Positions 34,916 through 43,917 of a stretch of DNA of 64,000 nucleotides are shown here, in pieces. The stretch is from Bacteroidales bacterium UBA5833. Its GTDB lineage: Bacteria; Bacteroidota; Bacteroidia; Bacteroidales; Lentimicrobiaceae. A model generated the notes under the pieces. It ran no database searches and was not told where the DNA came from. It worked only from the letters and a program-made list of their open reading frames with translations. How positions within the stretch are numbered: position 1 is the first letter of the stretch; the number at the start of each line of letters is the position of its first letter. Both the position numbers and the translations under genes were made by a program. Location of the stretch: the NCBI GenBank assembly GCA_002433025.1, contig DJGZ01000080.1, positions 1-64,000 on the forward strand, given 5' to 3'.

Positions 34916-35158
34916 ATGGAAAGACTTGAACAGCAACTAATTGATAGTATTCAATCTATTGAATTAAACATCAGTTATCATACAGCTAAAATTTTTGATG
35001 CTAAAAGTAAAAAAGCTCAGGAAATGAATTTGGACCAGAAATCCGTTTATGAGTTAAAGAAACTCGAATTGATGAAGTTATTTACCGGTTTGACAGCCAA
35101 TAATATCGAAGAAACCAGACAAAAATACGACGAAATCATGAAGGGTATCAGATGGTAA
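34916..35158 (+). CDS. small coiled-coil-like protein, unknown
   Basis: An 80-residue charged, helix-rich protein with heptad-like spacing and no signal peptide. It begins MERLEQQLIDSIQSIELNIS. It has its own promoter and a strong hairpin terminator, so it is an independent unit on the strand opposite the restriction-like operon. Function is unknown; a regulator, antitoxin or adaptor could be imagined, but nothing in the sequence decides. Confidence 0.65.
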   Translation: MERLEQQLIDSIQSIELNISYHTAKIFDAKSKKAQEMNLDQKSVYELKKLELMKLFTGLTANNIEETRQKYDEIMKGIRW

Positions 35159-35161
35159 ACG

Positions 35162-35188
35162 AAAAGGAGACCTTACCGATCTCCTTTT
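35162..35188 (+). terminator. hairpin terminator
   Basis: A 9-bp stem AAAAGGAGA/TCTCCTTTT with a 9-nt loop directly after the small gene. The A-rich/T-rich ends let it work on both strands, so it may also end the convergent DUF262 transcript. Confidence 0.75.
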
Positions 35189-35215
35189 GAATTATTCTTA
35201 ACCTCAAAACAGCTA

Positions 35216-37030
35216 TTAAAGCGAATTATAATAGCGCTTAATTTTTTGCGCCATCTTCTTACGCCTTGCAATCAGAAAGTTTTCATAATTGGTAAATGAC
35301 ATATCGAAGATATCTTCAGGAAGACAGTTAACTGAAAGATTATCAAGCAAATCATCAAATCCTGTTATGGTACCAATCTTTCTATCCTTTGTTTCACATT
35401 GCTCGTAGACAATTCCGAAATACTCCCCTGGTGATTTTTTACCGATGGAAATATTCACTTGTGGATCCAGATACACATAGTTTGCGACCTGATTGTATTT
35501 TGCCCTGTCGGTAATCTGATGGTCCTTCAAATATTCTTTTGGAAAGATGTGATGTACATCCCCCATAATGGTTATCAAATTCTCAACCTTTATACTTGAA
35601 GCAAATAGAGCGCGATCACCGGCATGAACCTGAGCTGCCAGAAATGTATTGAAGTATGGGCTATTGATTGCCGATGTTTCTAAAGCCTGCACTAAACCGA
35701 TTTCCCAGAAAGTATCAGACAATACAGCTTCTTCAGTTTCTTTAAAGAATTGAACAAATCCTTTCGCCTGAATGTTTCGGATATCTTTGTCCATAGCTGA
35801 TTCAGGAGATGCGATATAACGGCTAGTCAGGGTTGAAAGGACATACCATTTCTGGACATAGTGTTTTATCTCGTTCTTCGGCACAGCTTCAGAAGTTGAA
35901 AGTATAAGATACAGGGTATAAGCAAAATCCAGGGTCATTTGAGAATTTATCTGCCTTGGGTTAACAAAACCTGCTGATTTTATGGCGAGTACAAACTGGG
36001 AAAAGTTATACTCATTCATGAAATTAATTACACCCTTTCGTAAATCAGTAAAACTCCTCTCAGAGATTTCTTCTTCAAATGTTCTGGTTTCGAAATTGCG
36101 ACCTGAAAGTAAGCTCACAAGATCAGCAAGCTTGCCACGCCCGAATATGTGCATAAATGAAACACGAAGCATGTCACCATAATCAGGATCATAAATACTT
36201 TCCTTGTCGTCTTTCAGCCATTTTACCATCTGAGCATACTCTGAATCCATAAAGGCTTTATCGTTGGCGCTGATGTATGTGTAATAGCCAGGTTCAACAG
36301 CAAGATGACAGAAATAATCAATCGCTTTACGCAACATGTTCCCGCCAAATTTTTCATCAGCTGCAATTTTGGACATTGCAAAATCAGATTCGTTTAATCG
36401 TTTACCGGCAGAATTGATCCTGACAAAAATTTCAGTCACTTCATTTATTTCAATATGGTGTGCCAATTCCAGCACTCCGATCATCCTGTTTGCAATGGAT
36501 CTGAGTCGGGATATGATCTTTCCAAATTCTTTTGTTCCTATTTCGGGATTATTCAAACAGTAGTCCTGTGAAAATTCAACAATATCAAAGTCATTTTTAA
36601 AGATGATCGAAATATCCGGAATCCACTTTTTGCTTTTCAGGTGTGACGAATCCTGCACAGAAAATCGTTCTTCAGCATCCTGCTCAAGAGGATTAAATGC
36701 AATCTTTATCGTTGTCTCTTTGTATTCAGCATTGATAACAGGCTGACCCAATATTGCGGCCATTAGCGCAGTAACCCTTTGCTGACCATCAATTAAAATC
36801 TTTTTTCCGTTTGAGTCCCTTCCATCTCTGAGCCTGACATTGGGATTCTGCCAAATAATAAGGTAACCGGTTGGGTAACCATTATACAATGAATCTATCA
36901 AATCCCGGACTTGTGCCCTTTTCCAAACAAAAGGTCTCTGAATTTCCGGTATTGCAATGTCTTTGCTATCAATAAGAGCTAGGATGTTATTTACGGAGAG
37001 CTGTGTAACAGAGTATTTTTCTGATTGCAT
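35216..37030 (-). CDS. DUF262 + DUF1524/HNH protein (GmrSD-like)
   Basis: A 604-residue protein. The N-terminal DUF262 (ParB-like) region shows IPEIQRPFVWK and the diagnostic LIDGQQRVTAL at about residues 78-88. The C-terminal HNH-type region has DVHHIFPKEYL near residue 490, then NYVYLDPQVNISIGKKSP, the DUF1524 pattern. GmrSD proteins are nucleotide-dependent type IV restriction endonucleases acting on modified phage DNA. Here both parts are fused in one chain, as in many homologues. It lies 43 bp after the GIY-YIG gene, as last gene of the minus-strand operon. Confidence 0.85.
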   Translation of the reverse strand: MQSEKYSVTQLSVNNILALIDSKDIAIPEIQRPFVWKRAQVRDLIDSLYNGYPTGYLIIWQNPNVRLRDGRDSNGKKILIDGQQRVTALMAAILGQPVINAEYKETTIKIAFNPLEQDAEERFSVQDSSHLKSKKWIPDISIIFKNDFDIVEFSQDYCLNNPEIGTKEFGKIISRLRSIANRMIGVLELAHHIEINEVTEIFVRINSAGKRLNESDFAMSKIAADEKFGGNMLRKAIDYFCHLAVEPGYYTYISANDKAFMDSEYAQMVKWLKDDKESIYDPDYGDMLRVSFMHIFGRGKLADLVSLLSGRNFETRTFEEEISERSFTDLRKGVINFMNEYNFSQFVLAIKSAGFVNPRQINSQMTLDFAYTLYLILSTSEAVPKNEIKHYVQKWYVLSTLTSRYIASPESAMDKDIRNIQAKGFVQFFKETEEAVLSDTFWEIGLVQALETSAINSPYFNTFLAAQVHAGDRALFASSIKVENLITIMGDVHHIFPKEYLKDHQITDRAKYNQVANYVYLDPQVNISIGKKSPGEYFGIVYEQCETKDRKIGTITGFDDLLDNLSVNCLPEDIFDMSFTNYENFLIARRKKMAQKIKRYYNSL

Positions 37031-37073
37031 CTTAAGCTGCTTTTAAAATTAAAATTGAACTTTTATCAGGAAA

Positions 37074-38267
37074 CTATCTTTTAACGACTTGTTCGTTTAT
37101 TGAATCATATCGGTATTTAACAATTTCACCGGATACAATCATCCGGATTGCCTGATCTATAATTTCCAAAGGGGCAATAAACCATTCACGGGGAACATGA
37201 CGTTTGCCGGCTTTGTCAAATATATCGAGGTTAAGGCATGATTTACCGAAAAAGTTATGAATTAGCTGCTCAAATTTCTGAGGATTCATGTTGTAACACT
37301 TATAAGTCATCACAATCCTGACTTCTGCCATTAAATAAGTGGGTTCCTGAATGGCATTTTTTATCCGCTCTTCAACCGCAGTTTTTGAATATCCGATTTT
37401 ATAAAGATTCGGAATTTCTTTAAGCTCCTTCTTTTCGGATTTTGATTTTAAGATGTAGATATATCCTGCATCCTGATCTTCATCCGTGATGCTGCTGAAA
37501 TGTTCGATAAACTGTTCATTTACTTCATCGACATTTCCAGAAACCACTTTACCATTGGCATAAAGTATCTTCTCAACCGAACGTTTCAGCATATTTGATT
37601 CAGTTCCATTTTCAAAAATACACCTTGTCCGGCCATCTTCCCTCACTCTGGCGCCATTAGGCTTGTAATGCTCCTTCTTGGTAATATTGATTTTCTCAAC
37701 TAAAAATAATACACCGTTATGAACATAGTAAGTTCCAGCCCTGAGGTTGTCCTGCCTAAATTCCAGGAGCGTTCTTACGTTGTTCCTTAAATCAAGTTGA
37801 ACGGATTTAAACAGGTTTTCATACTTATCAAAGTCCTTACATGGTTTACGCCTGGCAATAAAGTCTGTTTCCGCTCTTTGCCTGATTTCGGGTAGTATAT
37901 TTTTTAAGACAAAAAGCCCTTCTGAGTCATCATTCAGCAATCCCAAAAAATCACCTTCAAGAATGTCCTCCAATGTACTGACCTGATTATCTTCGAATAC
38001 CAGTATGTTAAATTTGTCATATTCTTTAAGCAATTCAATTTTTGACGGATTGACTCTGAGTGCCAATAGTCTGGAATAAAGCTGATGTTCCTGAATACTC
38101 CCCCCTAAAGAGGGAAGACGATTGTACTTTTCGTAAAAATCGTTTATTTCCAGAAATGAGGCCACAAGCCTTTCATCTTCATTCCTTGCAGGCGAAGATT
38201 GTTTAATATTCAACAGTCCTAAAGGATCGTTGTCAAAAAGTTCCTGAAGCTTCTTATCCTTGTCCAT
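37074..38267 (-). CDS. GIY-YIG nuclease (T5orf172 type)
   Basis: A 397-residue protein with a mostly unknown N-terminal part of about 265 residues. A GIY-YIG domain follows: GYIYILKS, then LYKIGYSK, then the catalytic region with FEQLIHNFFGKSCLN and the REWF motif typical of T5orf172. GIY-YIG enzymes cut DNA with one metal-bound Glu. It overlaps the helicase gene by 14 bp, so the two are translationally coupled. It is the most likely nuclease partner of the upstream methyltransferase and helicase. Confidence 0.8.
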   Translation of the reverse strand: MDKDKKLQELFDNDPLGLLNIKQSSPARNEDERLVASFLEINDFYEKYNRLPSLGGSIQEHQLYSRLLALRVNPSKIELLKEYDKFNILVFEDNQVSTLEDILEGDFLGLLNDDSEGLFVLKNILPEIRQRAETDFIARRKPCKDFDKYENLFKSVQLDLRNNVRTLLEFRQDNLRAGTYYVHNGVLFLVEKINITKKEHYKPNGARVREDGRTRCIFENGTESNMLKRSVEKILYANGKVVSGNVDEVNEQFIEHFSSITDEDQDAGYIYILKSKSEKKELKEIPNLYKIGYSKTAVEERIKNAIQEPTYLMAEVRIVMTYKCYNMNPQKFEQLIHNFFGKSCLNLDIFDKAGKRHVPREWFIAPLEIIDQAIRMIVSGEIVKYRYDSINEQVVKR

Positions 38268-40185
38268 TTTGTTTTTTACGCTTTAGGTCTTTCAAAAAAA
38301 TAATAGCTTCAGCCATTCTTCTTTCCAAAGGATCTGATGATTGCAGGTTTGGTTCACGACCACTTGTCTTCATAAACACTGCTATTCTGTCAGGATATAA
38401 CAATAAGGCTTCCTCAACAGTCATCTGTATCCGGGTTGCCTCAATGGTGTCCTGAATTACTTTCAACACCTTTGTTGTCAGTGATTTTGATACTATTTCG
38501 AAAGCTTTCTGGAAGGGATTGATCTGGTCGATAAGATCGATATGCAAATCATCAATATTAACAAATTGCCCTGCCATCTTGATAAACCGCTTGTCAGCAA
38601 TCTCAACAATTCCTCCGGTTCTAACAAAAGAATCCACAACTACATGCACCCTGACTTCTTCTACTTCAGCTTCCGATAAGTCAGGGTATTTGACCTGTAT
38701 AATTTTGGGAATCAGTACTTTATTAATTACTTCAGGATCAAGATTGCCTGGTATTGCTTTTACTATGGTGTCATCCTGAAGAATGGTTGCCTTCAGATCA
38801 TTAAGATCAGACTCAACAATATCTTGTACCCGTTTGGAACTTGGGCTTTTGAAGCCCCGGATTTTAATTTCTCCGGGTTCAGCTTTATCTTCATCAGATA
38901 GTTTGGTTTTAAACTTAAAAACAGGCGCAAGTACCTGCTCCATTAACAAAGAGGCAGAAATGGCCTTCAGCATATTGTTGACAGAGATTTTGACTTCATC
39001 ATCAGCTGCATCGGGCTGAGCTATAAGGTTCGTAAACTGAGCATGCGATTTGTTGCTGCTGTCGCGGGTAGCCCTTCCAATGATCTGTATTATTTCGGTT
39101 AAAGAGCCTCTGTATCCAACAGTTAGCGCATGTTCACAGTATGGCCAGTCAAATCCTTCCTTTGCCATTCCCAAGGCTATGATTAAATCCATATCATCAA
39201 TGGAAGTCATATCACGGAGGTAATTGATGGTTTTAGCCTGGCTTGATTCGTTTACTAAATCTGCTACTTTCAGCATTTTACCATCAGTCTTCCTTTTTAC
39301 ATCGATAATTCCGGTTTCAGGATCAACTTTAACAACATCCCCGATTTTATCCAGTATTGTATCAACCTCGGTATATTTATCTTTTGAGGATTCGCCTGAA
39401 TTCACATTGGGGATGTGCAAGATTGTTTTCTTATCGGTATCCAATATCTCCATTATGGCTGAAGTATATTTACCCTGATAAAAATGGTAACCAATACCCA
39501 ATGATTTCAGGTAGGTATAACCGTTCAGCTGCTGAAAGTAGTTATAAATGACCTTAGTGAATTTGGCTTCATCCTCCGGCAATAAAACAGGAACACCATC
39601 ACCCCGGAAATATGAACCTGTCATTGCAATACTGTGAGCTGTTGTGTTTTTCATTACATCCCTGATCAACTCACCCAGGCGGCTATCGCAATCAGCAGAA
39701 ACATGATGAAATTCATCCACCGCAAGTAATACATTGTTGAGCAATTGACTGTCAATCTCCTCGAAAGCAAAACGAAGGGTAGCATGGGTGCAAATCAATA
39801 TCTTTTCACTATTTTCGAGAAAGTTTTTGAAAGCCTGAACCTTGGTTTTACTGCCATCCATGCCAGGAGTGCAAAGGTTATATTCATCGTTGGGTTCCCA
39901 ATTGGCAAAAAAACCGAAGTCTTTAAGGTTGGTTTTGCGAAATGAACCTCCGATTGATTTCTCAGGAACCGCAACAATTACTTTTTTAAGGCCCTGATTT
40001 ACCAGCTTATCCAGGGCTATAAACATTAAAGCGCGCGATTTACCAGAAGCTGGCGGTGCTTTTATCAAGAGGTATTGTGCATCACGGGCCTGCCAGGCTT
40101 TAGCCTGCATTTCACGCATACCAAGGTTGTTGGTTTTGGAGCTTTGCCCGGTACAGGCATAGGTGACTTTTACAATATCAGGCAT
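38254..40185 (-). CDS. DEAD/DEAH-type SF2 helicase
   Basis: A 643-residue helicase. Motif I is KAPPASGKSRA at about residues 36-46, motif II LAVDEFHHVSAD, motif III AMTGSYFRG, and motif VI IIGRATRD. The C-terminal 200 residues are unrecognised. This resembles ATP-dependent restriction translocases. It starts 2 bp after the methyltransferase stop and overlaps the nuclease gene, so it works as part of one complex in all likelihood. Confidence 0.86.
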   Translation of the reverse strand: MPDIVKVTYACTGQSSKTNNLGMREMQAKAWQARDAQYLLIKAPPASGKSRALMFIALDKLVNQGLKKVIVAVPEKSIGGSFRKTNLKDFGFFANWEPNDEYNLCTPGMDGSKTKVQAFKNFLENSEKILICTHATLRFAFEEIDSQLLNNVLLAVDEFHHVSADCDSRLGELIRDVMKNTTAHSIAMTGSYFRGDGVPVLLPEDEAKFTKVIYNYFQQLNGYTYLKSLGIGYHFYQGKYTSAIMEILDTDKKTILHIPNVNSGESSKDKYTEVDTILDKIGDVVKVDPETGIIDVKRKTDGKMLKVADLVNESSQAKTINYLRDMTSIDDMDLIIALGMAKEGFDWPYCEHALTVGYRGSLTEIIQIIGRATRDSSNKSHAQFTNLIAQPDAADDEVKISVNNMLKAISASLLMEQVLAPVFKFKTKLSDEDKAEPGEIKIRGFKSPSSKRVQDIVESDLNDLKATILQDDTIVKAIPGNLDPEVINKVLIPKIIQVKYPDLSEAEVEEVRVHVVVDSFVRTGGIVEIADKRFIKMAGQFVNIDDLHIDLIDQINPFQKAFEIVSKSLTTKVLKVIQDTIEATRIQMTVEEALLLYPDRIAVFMKTSGREPNLQSSDPLERRMAEAIIFLKDLKRKKQNGQG

Positions 40186-40187
40186 AT

Positions 40188-42962
40188 TTATCGCTTTTTC
40201 CCTTTGGTTTTCTTTTCTGCATCAAACAAAGTTCCTCTTTCCTTTTCTTCGGCTATCATTTGTTCATAGAGTTTGAATAAATACTCCAGACGCTCTTCAT
40301 CACTTTCAAATGGTTTGCTCCGGTAGCAGCGCTCAACTGCAAGGTCAAGTTGTCTATGAGCTTCACGCAAACCATCAGGCATTTTATCAGGATCGTATAG
40401 TTGGGCTAAGGTTTTTTCGGAATGATTTTCTCTTTCCTCCAATACTTTGTAAACGTTTTTTTCTAATTCCTTTTTTTGATTTTCTGTAATGGAAGGAAAG
40501 GGAAAGCTAAACCAGCACATGCCAACAGAGTAACGAATCCTTGTTTCTAAACGGCCTGCAAATATTTTAACCCAAAGCAGATGTATTTTAGAATTCAAAA
40601 TTCCAAAAATGTATGTTTCTGGGTCGTATATGACTAATGCTGAATTCAATATGATGTAGGTGTCATCAACGAAGCTAATCGGTATATACGTTCTTCGTTC
40701 TGAAGAAACAATTGGAATAACTATTTGGGTGCTTTTTGCTGTATTGAGCATGCAAAATTGATGCGGTCTATCAAGGCAAGCTAGTGCATTTTCTGCACCC
40801 TGCTTTCGAAATTCAATAACTTTATCGATTCTTTTTTTAATTGGAGGTATTGATAAAGCTAAAGGCTTATCTGCATTTGTTATCCAAACACACCAATTTT
40901 GAATGCCATTTATGAGTTCATCAGAACCACTGACTTTCTTGAACAATTTACTTGAATTTGGATAGGTATTTACAATTTCAGTTTTTTCTACATCAGTGAA
41001 TCGCAGATAGCCACTTTCTAATGGGATATTACCTTGATTCATGTCAGGGAGTTTGCTTAATGGGTTTGTCCTTTTTTCAACAAATATGTTTGGAGCATCG
41101 ATTAAGTAAGCATTTATATTTAAAGCAGAATATTTTAATTCTTTTTCAAACAGGTATTTAGGTTTATTATTCTTTTTTCTTAATCCAATAATTGAACAGT
41201 AAACACCTGCTTTGTCTTTGGCATTGTTTGTCCAAGGGAAGTCTTTGTGGGCAAAGAAAATTTCAACATCATCAACTAAAAGAAATGGCCAAATATCATT
41301 TACTTGAGTTCCTTGACAAATTGAATTCGTAGAAACAAACGCAACATAAATATTTTCATCTAAATACCTCTTGGCTAAGTAAAACCAACAAGCTATATAA
41401 TCTAAATTGTTATACTTTTTAAATCCAGCAAAAACTGTTTTTGTATCCTCTTTTTGTTGTGCACTTTGAAGTTTACCTCCTAAGTAAGGTGGATTTCCCA
41501 AAATATAAATTTCATCCTCAACGGTTTTCGGACAAACAATTTCCCAATTCAAGCGAGTGGCATTTCCATGAACAATGTTACCTGTTTCAATTAATGGTAA
41601 AGCAGGTTTGGTGCGTCCAAACTCTCTATAGAAAATTTGGTTCATTTGGTGTTCTGCTAACCACAAAGAAAGCATGGTTACTTCATGGGCAAAGTCATCT
41701 AACTCAATACCAAAAAATTGAGAGAGTTTAATTTTTGAATTAAATTGAAAAATTCCAGTCTCATTGTCGCCCAAACGTAATTGAGCCTTTGGAAATAAAG
41801 ATGACTGAATTTCGGCAAATCCACTGATTCCCTCTTTAACTTTATCGTATTCTTTTATAATGGCAATCTCCAATTTTCGCAACTCCTTGTAAGTTATGAT
41901 TAAAAAATTGCCACTGCCACAGGCTGGATCAAATATTTTAATATTCCAGATGCGGTTCAATAATGCGATTAGCTTTTTTTTGTTGCCTTTGGCTGCTTCA
42001 AATTCTTCGTACAGTTCATTCAAAAAAAGTGGCTCAATCACTTTCATGATATTGGGTACACTGGTATAGTGCATACCCAATCCACCACGGTCCTCAGGGG
42101 TAACAACCGCCTGTATCATTGAGCCGAAAATATCAGGATTAATATCTTTCCATTGTAATCCTCCACAATCGATTAACGTTTGGCGGCTTCTTCTTGTAAA
42201 TATGGGAGCAGGATGATTGTTTCTGAGCAATCCTCCGTTCACATAGGGAAATGAGGAAAGGTATGCCGGGAGATCTTCTCTGTTTGGGTAATTTTTGTTC
42301 ATTACCCCGAAAAGCCTGTCGAGATAAATATTCAGGTCACTACCATCCTGCTGGGTATGACTTTCTATTGAATTTGTAAACTGCCCTTGTTCAAAAATGC
42401 CAGTGTCTTCAGCAAAGAAACAGAACAACAGCCTGGTAAGAAAAACATTGAGGTTATGAATATCCTTTCCGGTATGAGTAGGGTTGTCTTTCCTGATCTC
42501 GTCATACAATTTCGCCATTTTTTCCGCAGCTTTAACATCGGCAGGATTTTCCATATGATGCTGCGCTTTTTCCATACCGGCCCATGGCAGAAAGAAATCG
42601 AAGTGTTTTGCAATTTCAAGGATTGGTATATCAAGTGTGTCCGTAGTCTTGCGGTCAAGAGCCAAAAGTGTCACAAAATCGGTAACTATTATGAACCGGG
42701 GATCGTGTTTATTGACTCTGGCATTGGTTTTTATGGTTGAAAAGAGTTCATGGACATCTTCGTTTATAGCTGTTTTATAAAACAACTTCTTTTTCCAGGC
42801 GACTTCATCCGGCAATTTTGAGAGGTTTAATCCTCCTTTCTGTAACCGGGTTATTGTCGATTTTGGAAGACCATAAGCTGAAATCAGATCGTATATGAAA
42901 GTATCTCTATCAAAGGACTTTAACAATTCCTGCAGGTTATTTTCTATCTGGGCTATGTTCAT
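40188..42962 (-). CDS. N6-adenine DNA methyltransferase, MmeI-related
   Basis: A 924-residue protein. Its helical N-terminal part ends in LTRLLFCFFAED. Methyltransferase motif I is IFDPACGSGNFLI at about residue 340, and motif IV (NPPY) is in ILGNPPYLGG near 489, giving the gamma order of N6-adenine methyltransferases. The rest probably holds a target-recognition domain and a C-terminal helical part. Size and order fit the MmeI/type IIG class. At the N terminus I see no intact PD-(D/E)xK nuclease motif, so it seems to be methyltransferase-only. It is the first gene of the operon. Confidence 0.84.
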   Translation of the reverse strand: MNIAQIENNLQELLKSFDRDTFIYDLISAYGLPKSTITRLQKGGLNLSKLPDEVAWKKKLFYKTAINEDVHELFSTIKTNARVNKHDPRFIIVTDFVTLLALDRKTTDTLDIPILEIAKHFDFFLPWAGMEKAQHHMENPADVKAAEKMAKLYDEIRKDNPTHTGKDIHNLNVFLTRLLFCFFAEDTGIFEQGQFTNSIESHTQQDGSDLNIYLDRLFGVMNKNYPNREDLPAYLSSFPYVNGGLLRNNHPAPIFTRRSRQTLIDCGGLQWKDINPDIFGSMIQAVVTPEDRGGLGMHYTSVPNIMKVIEPLFLNELYEEFEAAKGNKKKLIALLNRIWNIKIFDPACGSGNFLIITYKELRKLEIAIIKEYDKVKEGISGFAEIQSSLFPKAQLRLGDNETGIFQFNSKIKLSQFFGIELDDFAHEVTMLSLWLAEHQMNQIFYREFGRTKPALPLIETGNIVHGNATRLNWEIVCPKTVEDEIYILGNPPYLGGKLQSAQQKEDTKTVFAGFKKYNNLDYIACWFYLAKRYLDENIYVAFVSTNSICQGTQVNDIWPFLLVDDVEIFFAHKDFPWTNNAKDKAGVYCSIIGLRKKNNKPKYLFEKELKYSALNINAYLIDAPNIFVEKRTNPLSKLPDMNQGNIPLESGYLRFTDVEKTEIVNTYPNSSKLFKKVSGSDELINGIQNWCVWITNADKPLALSIPPIKKRIDKVIEFRKQGAENALACLDRPHQFCMLNTAKSTQIVIPIVSSERRTYIPISFVDDTYIILNSALVIYDPETYIFGILNSKIHLLWVKIFAGRLETRIRYSVGMCWFSFPFPSITENQKKELEKNVYKVLEERENHSEKTLAQLYDPDKMPDGLREAHRQLDLAVERCYRSKPFESDEERLEYLFKLYEQMIAEEKERGTLFDAEKKTKGKKR

Positions 42963-43159
42963 TTTTGATGCCTTTTTTTGAACCGCTCTTTACTGAAGGG
43001 AAATTACTAATATTTTCCAGTCATGGCTCTGATATTTTGATTTTCTGCCGGAATCTGTTTGCGGAAGCTATAAAATCAGGGTTTAGTGTGGAAAGTCTGA
43101 GATTAATTTTAGAATGATTTATTTACCTTCCGGTCCGTCCACTCTTTTTAGATATTTTA

Positions 43160-43678
43160 TTAATCGCCATAAACTGCATCATAATCCTCATTTGAAAAAA
43201 TAATTAAATGCCAAATTGCAGTTTCTTCATTAAAAAAATTTTCTGAAGTACCTGAAATTACCTTAAAAGTTGTTGTTTTACCCCTATAAACCTTGACGAT
43301 ATTTCCATCTTCTACCTTAGATGAAATTAGACCGCATCCAAATCCTTTAATTGCGTTGATATACTCAGTATATTTTGATTTTTTGATCACTTGAATAGAT
43401 ACTCTGGTTACATCAGAATGACTGCTAAATAAATAAGTGAAAAAAGATTCTGCTCTGCTTGATGTTTCAGATTTATTGTATGTAAATGTTACACTTCCAA
43501 ATTTGCTAAAACTAGGCTCTTCGGCTTCGGAAAATTCCCATCCTCTTGCTGTTAAGTATTCTTCCGCATTTCCTAAATCCTTTTTCTTAACTTCCAATAT
43601 TTGAGCCATTGTTAGGTTTTGAGCTGAAATTGAAATACTTACAATGCTGATAAGAAGCGTTAATAGAATGTGTTTCAT
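43160..43678 (-). CDS. secreted hypothetical protein
   Basis: A 172-residue protein with a signal peptide (MKHILLTLLISIVSISISAQ, cleaved near SAQ-NL). The mature part is mixed, with KFGSVTFTYNKSET and FKVISGTSENFF. No family is recognised. The location suggests the periplasm or outer-membrane surface. It has its own promoter, which separates it from the integrase gene. Confidence 0.7.
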   Translation of the reverse strand: MKHILLTLLISIVSISISAQNLTMAQILEVKKKDLGNAEEYLTARGWEFSEAEEPSFSKFGSVTFTYNKSETSSRAESFFTYLFSSHSDVTRVSIQVIKKSKYTEYINAIKGFGCGLISSKVEDGNIVKVYRGKTTTFKVISGTSENFFNEETAIWHLIIFSNEDYDAVYGD

Positions 43679-43753
43679 ATAATTACGTATTAAATGTTTA
43701 TCGATAATTTTTCAAAATTTCATCAAGGCAGGAAATACAATTTAAATAAGGTT

Positions 43754-43784
43754 CAAATATAATAAATTGTCAGGAAAAAACAAT
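43754..43784 (-). promoter_or_regulatory. promoter for the secreted protein (TTG-N19-TATATTTG on minus)
   Basis: The plus strand reads CAAATATA at 43754-43761, which is TATATTTG on the minus strand, with CAA (TTG on minus) about 19 bp further upstream. It lies 76 bp from the start at 43678. Confidence 0.5.
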
Positions 43785-43917
43785 CCTCGTCTGGTAGTGA
43801 AACGTTCCTGCTTTGGCAACAAAATGAATCGGTTGAAGAAAATTCCTTCAAAATAACTCAAAAGATGCAATTCTTAATCCCCAAAGATCGTTTTTCTTTT
43901 TTAAAGGTGTGACATCT

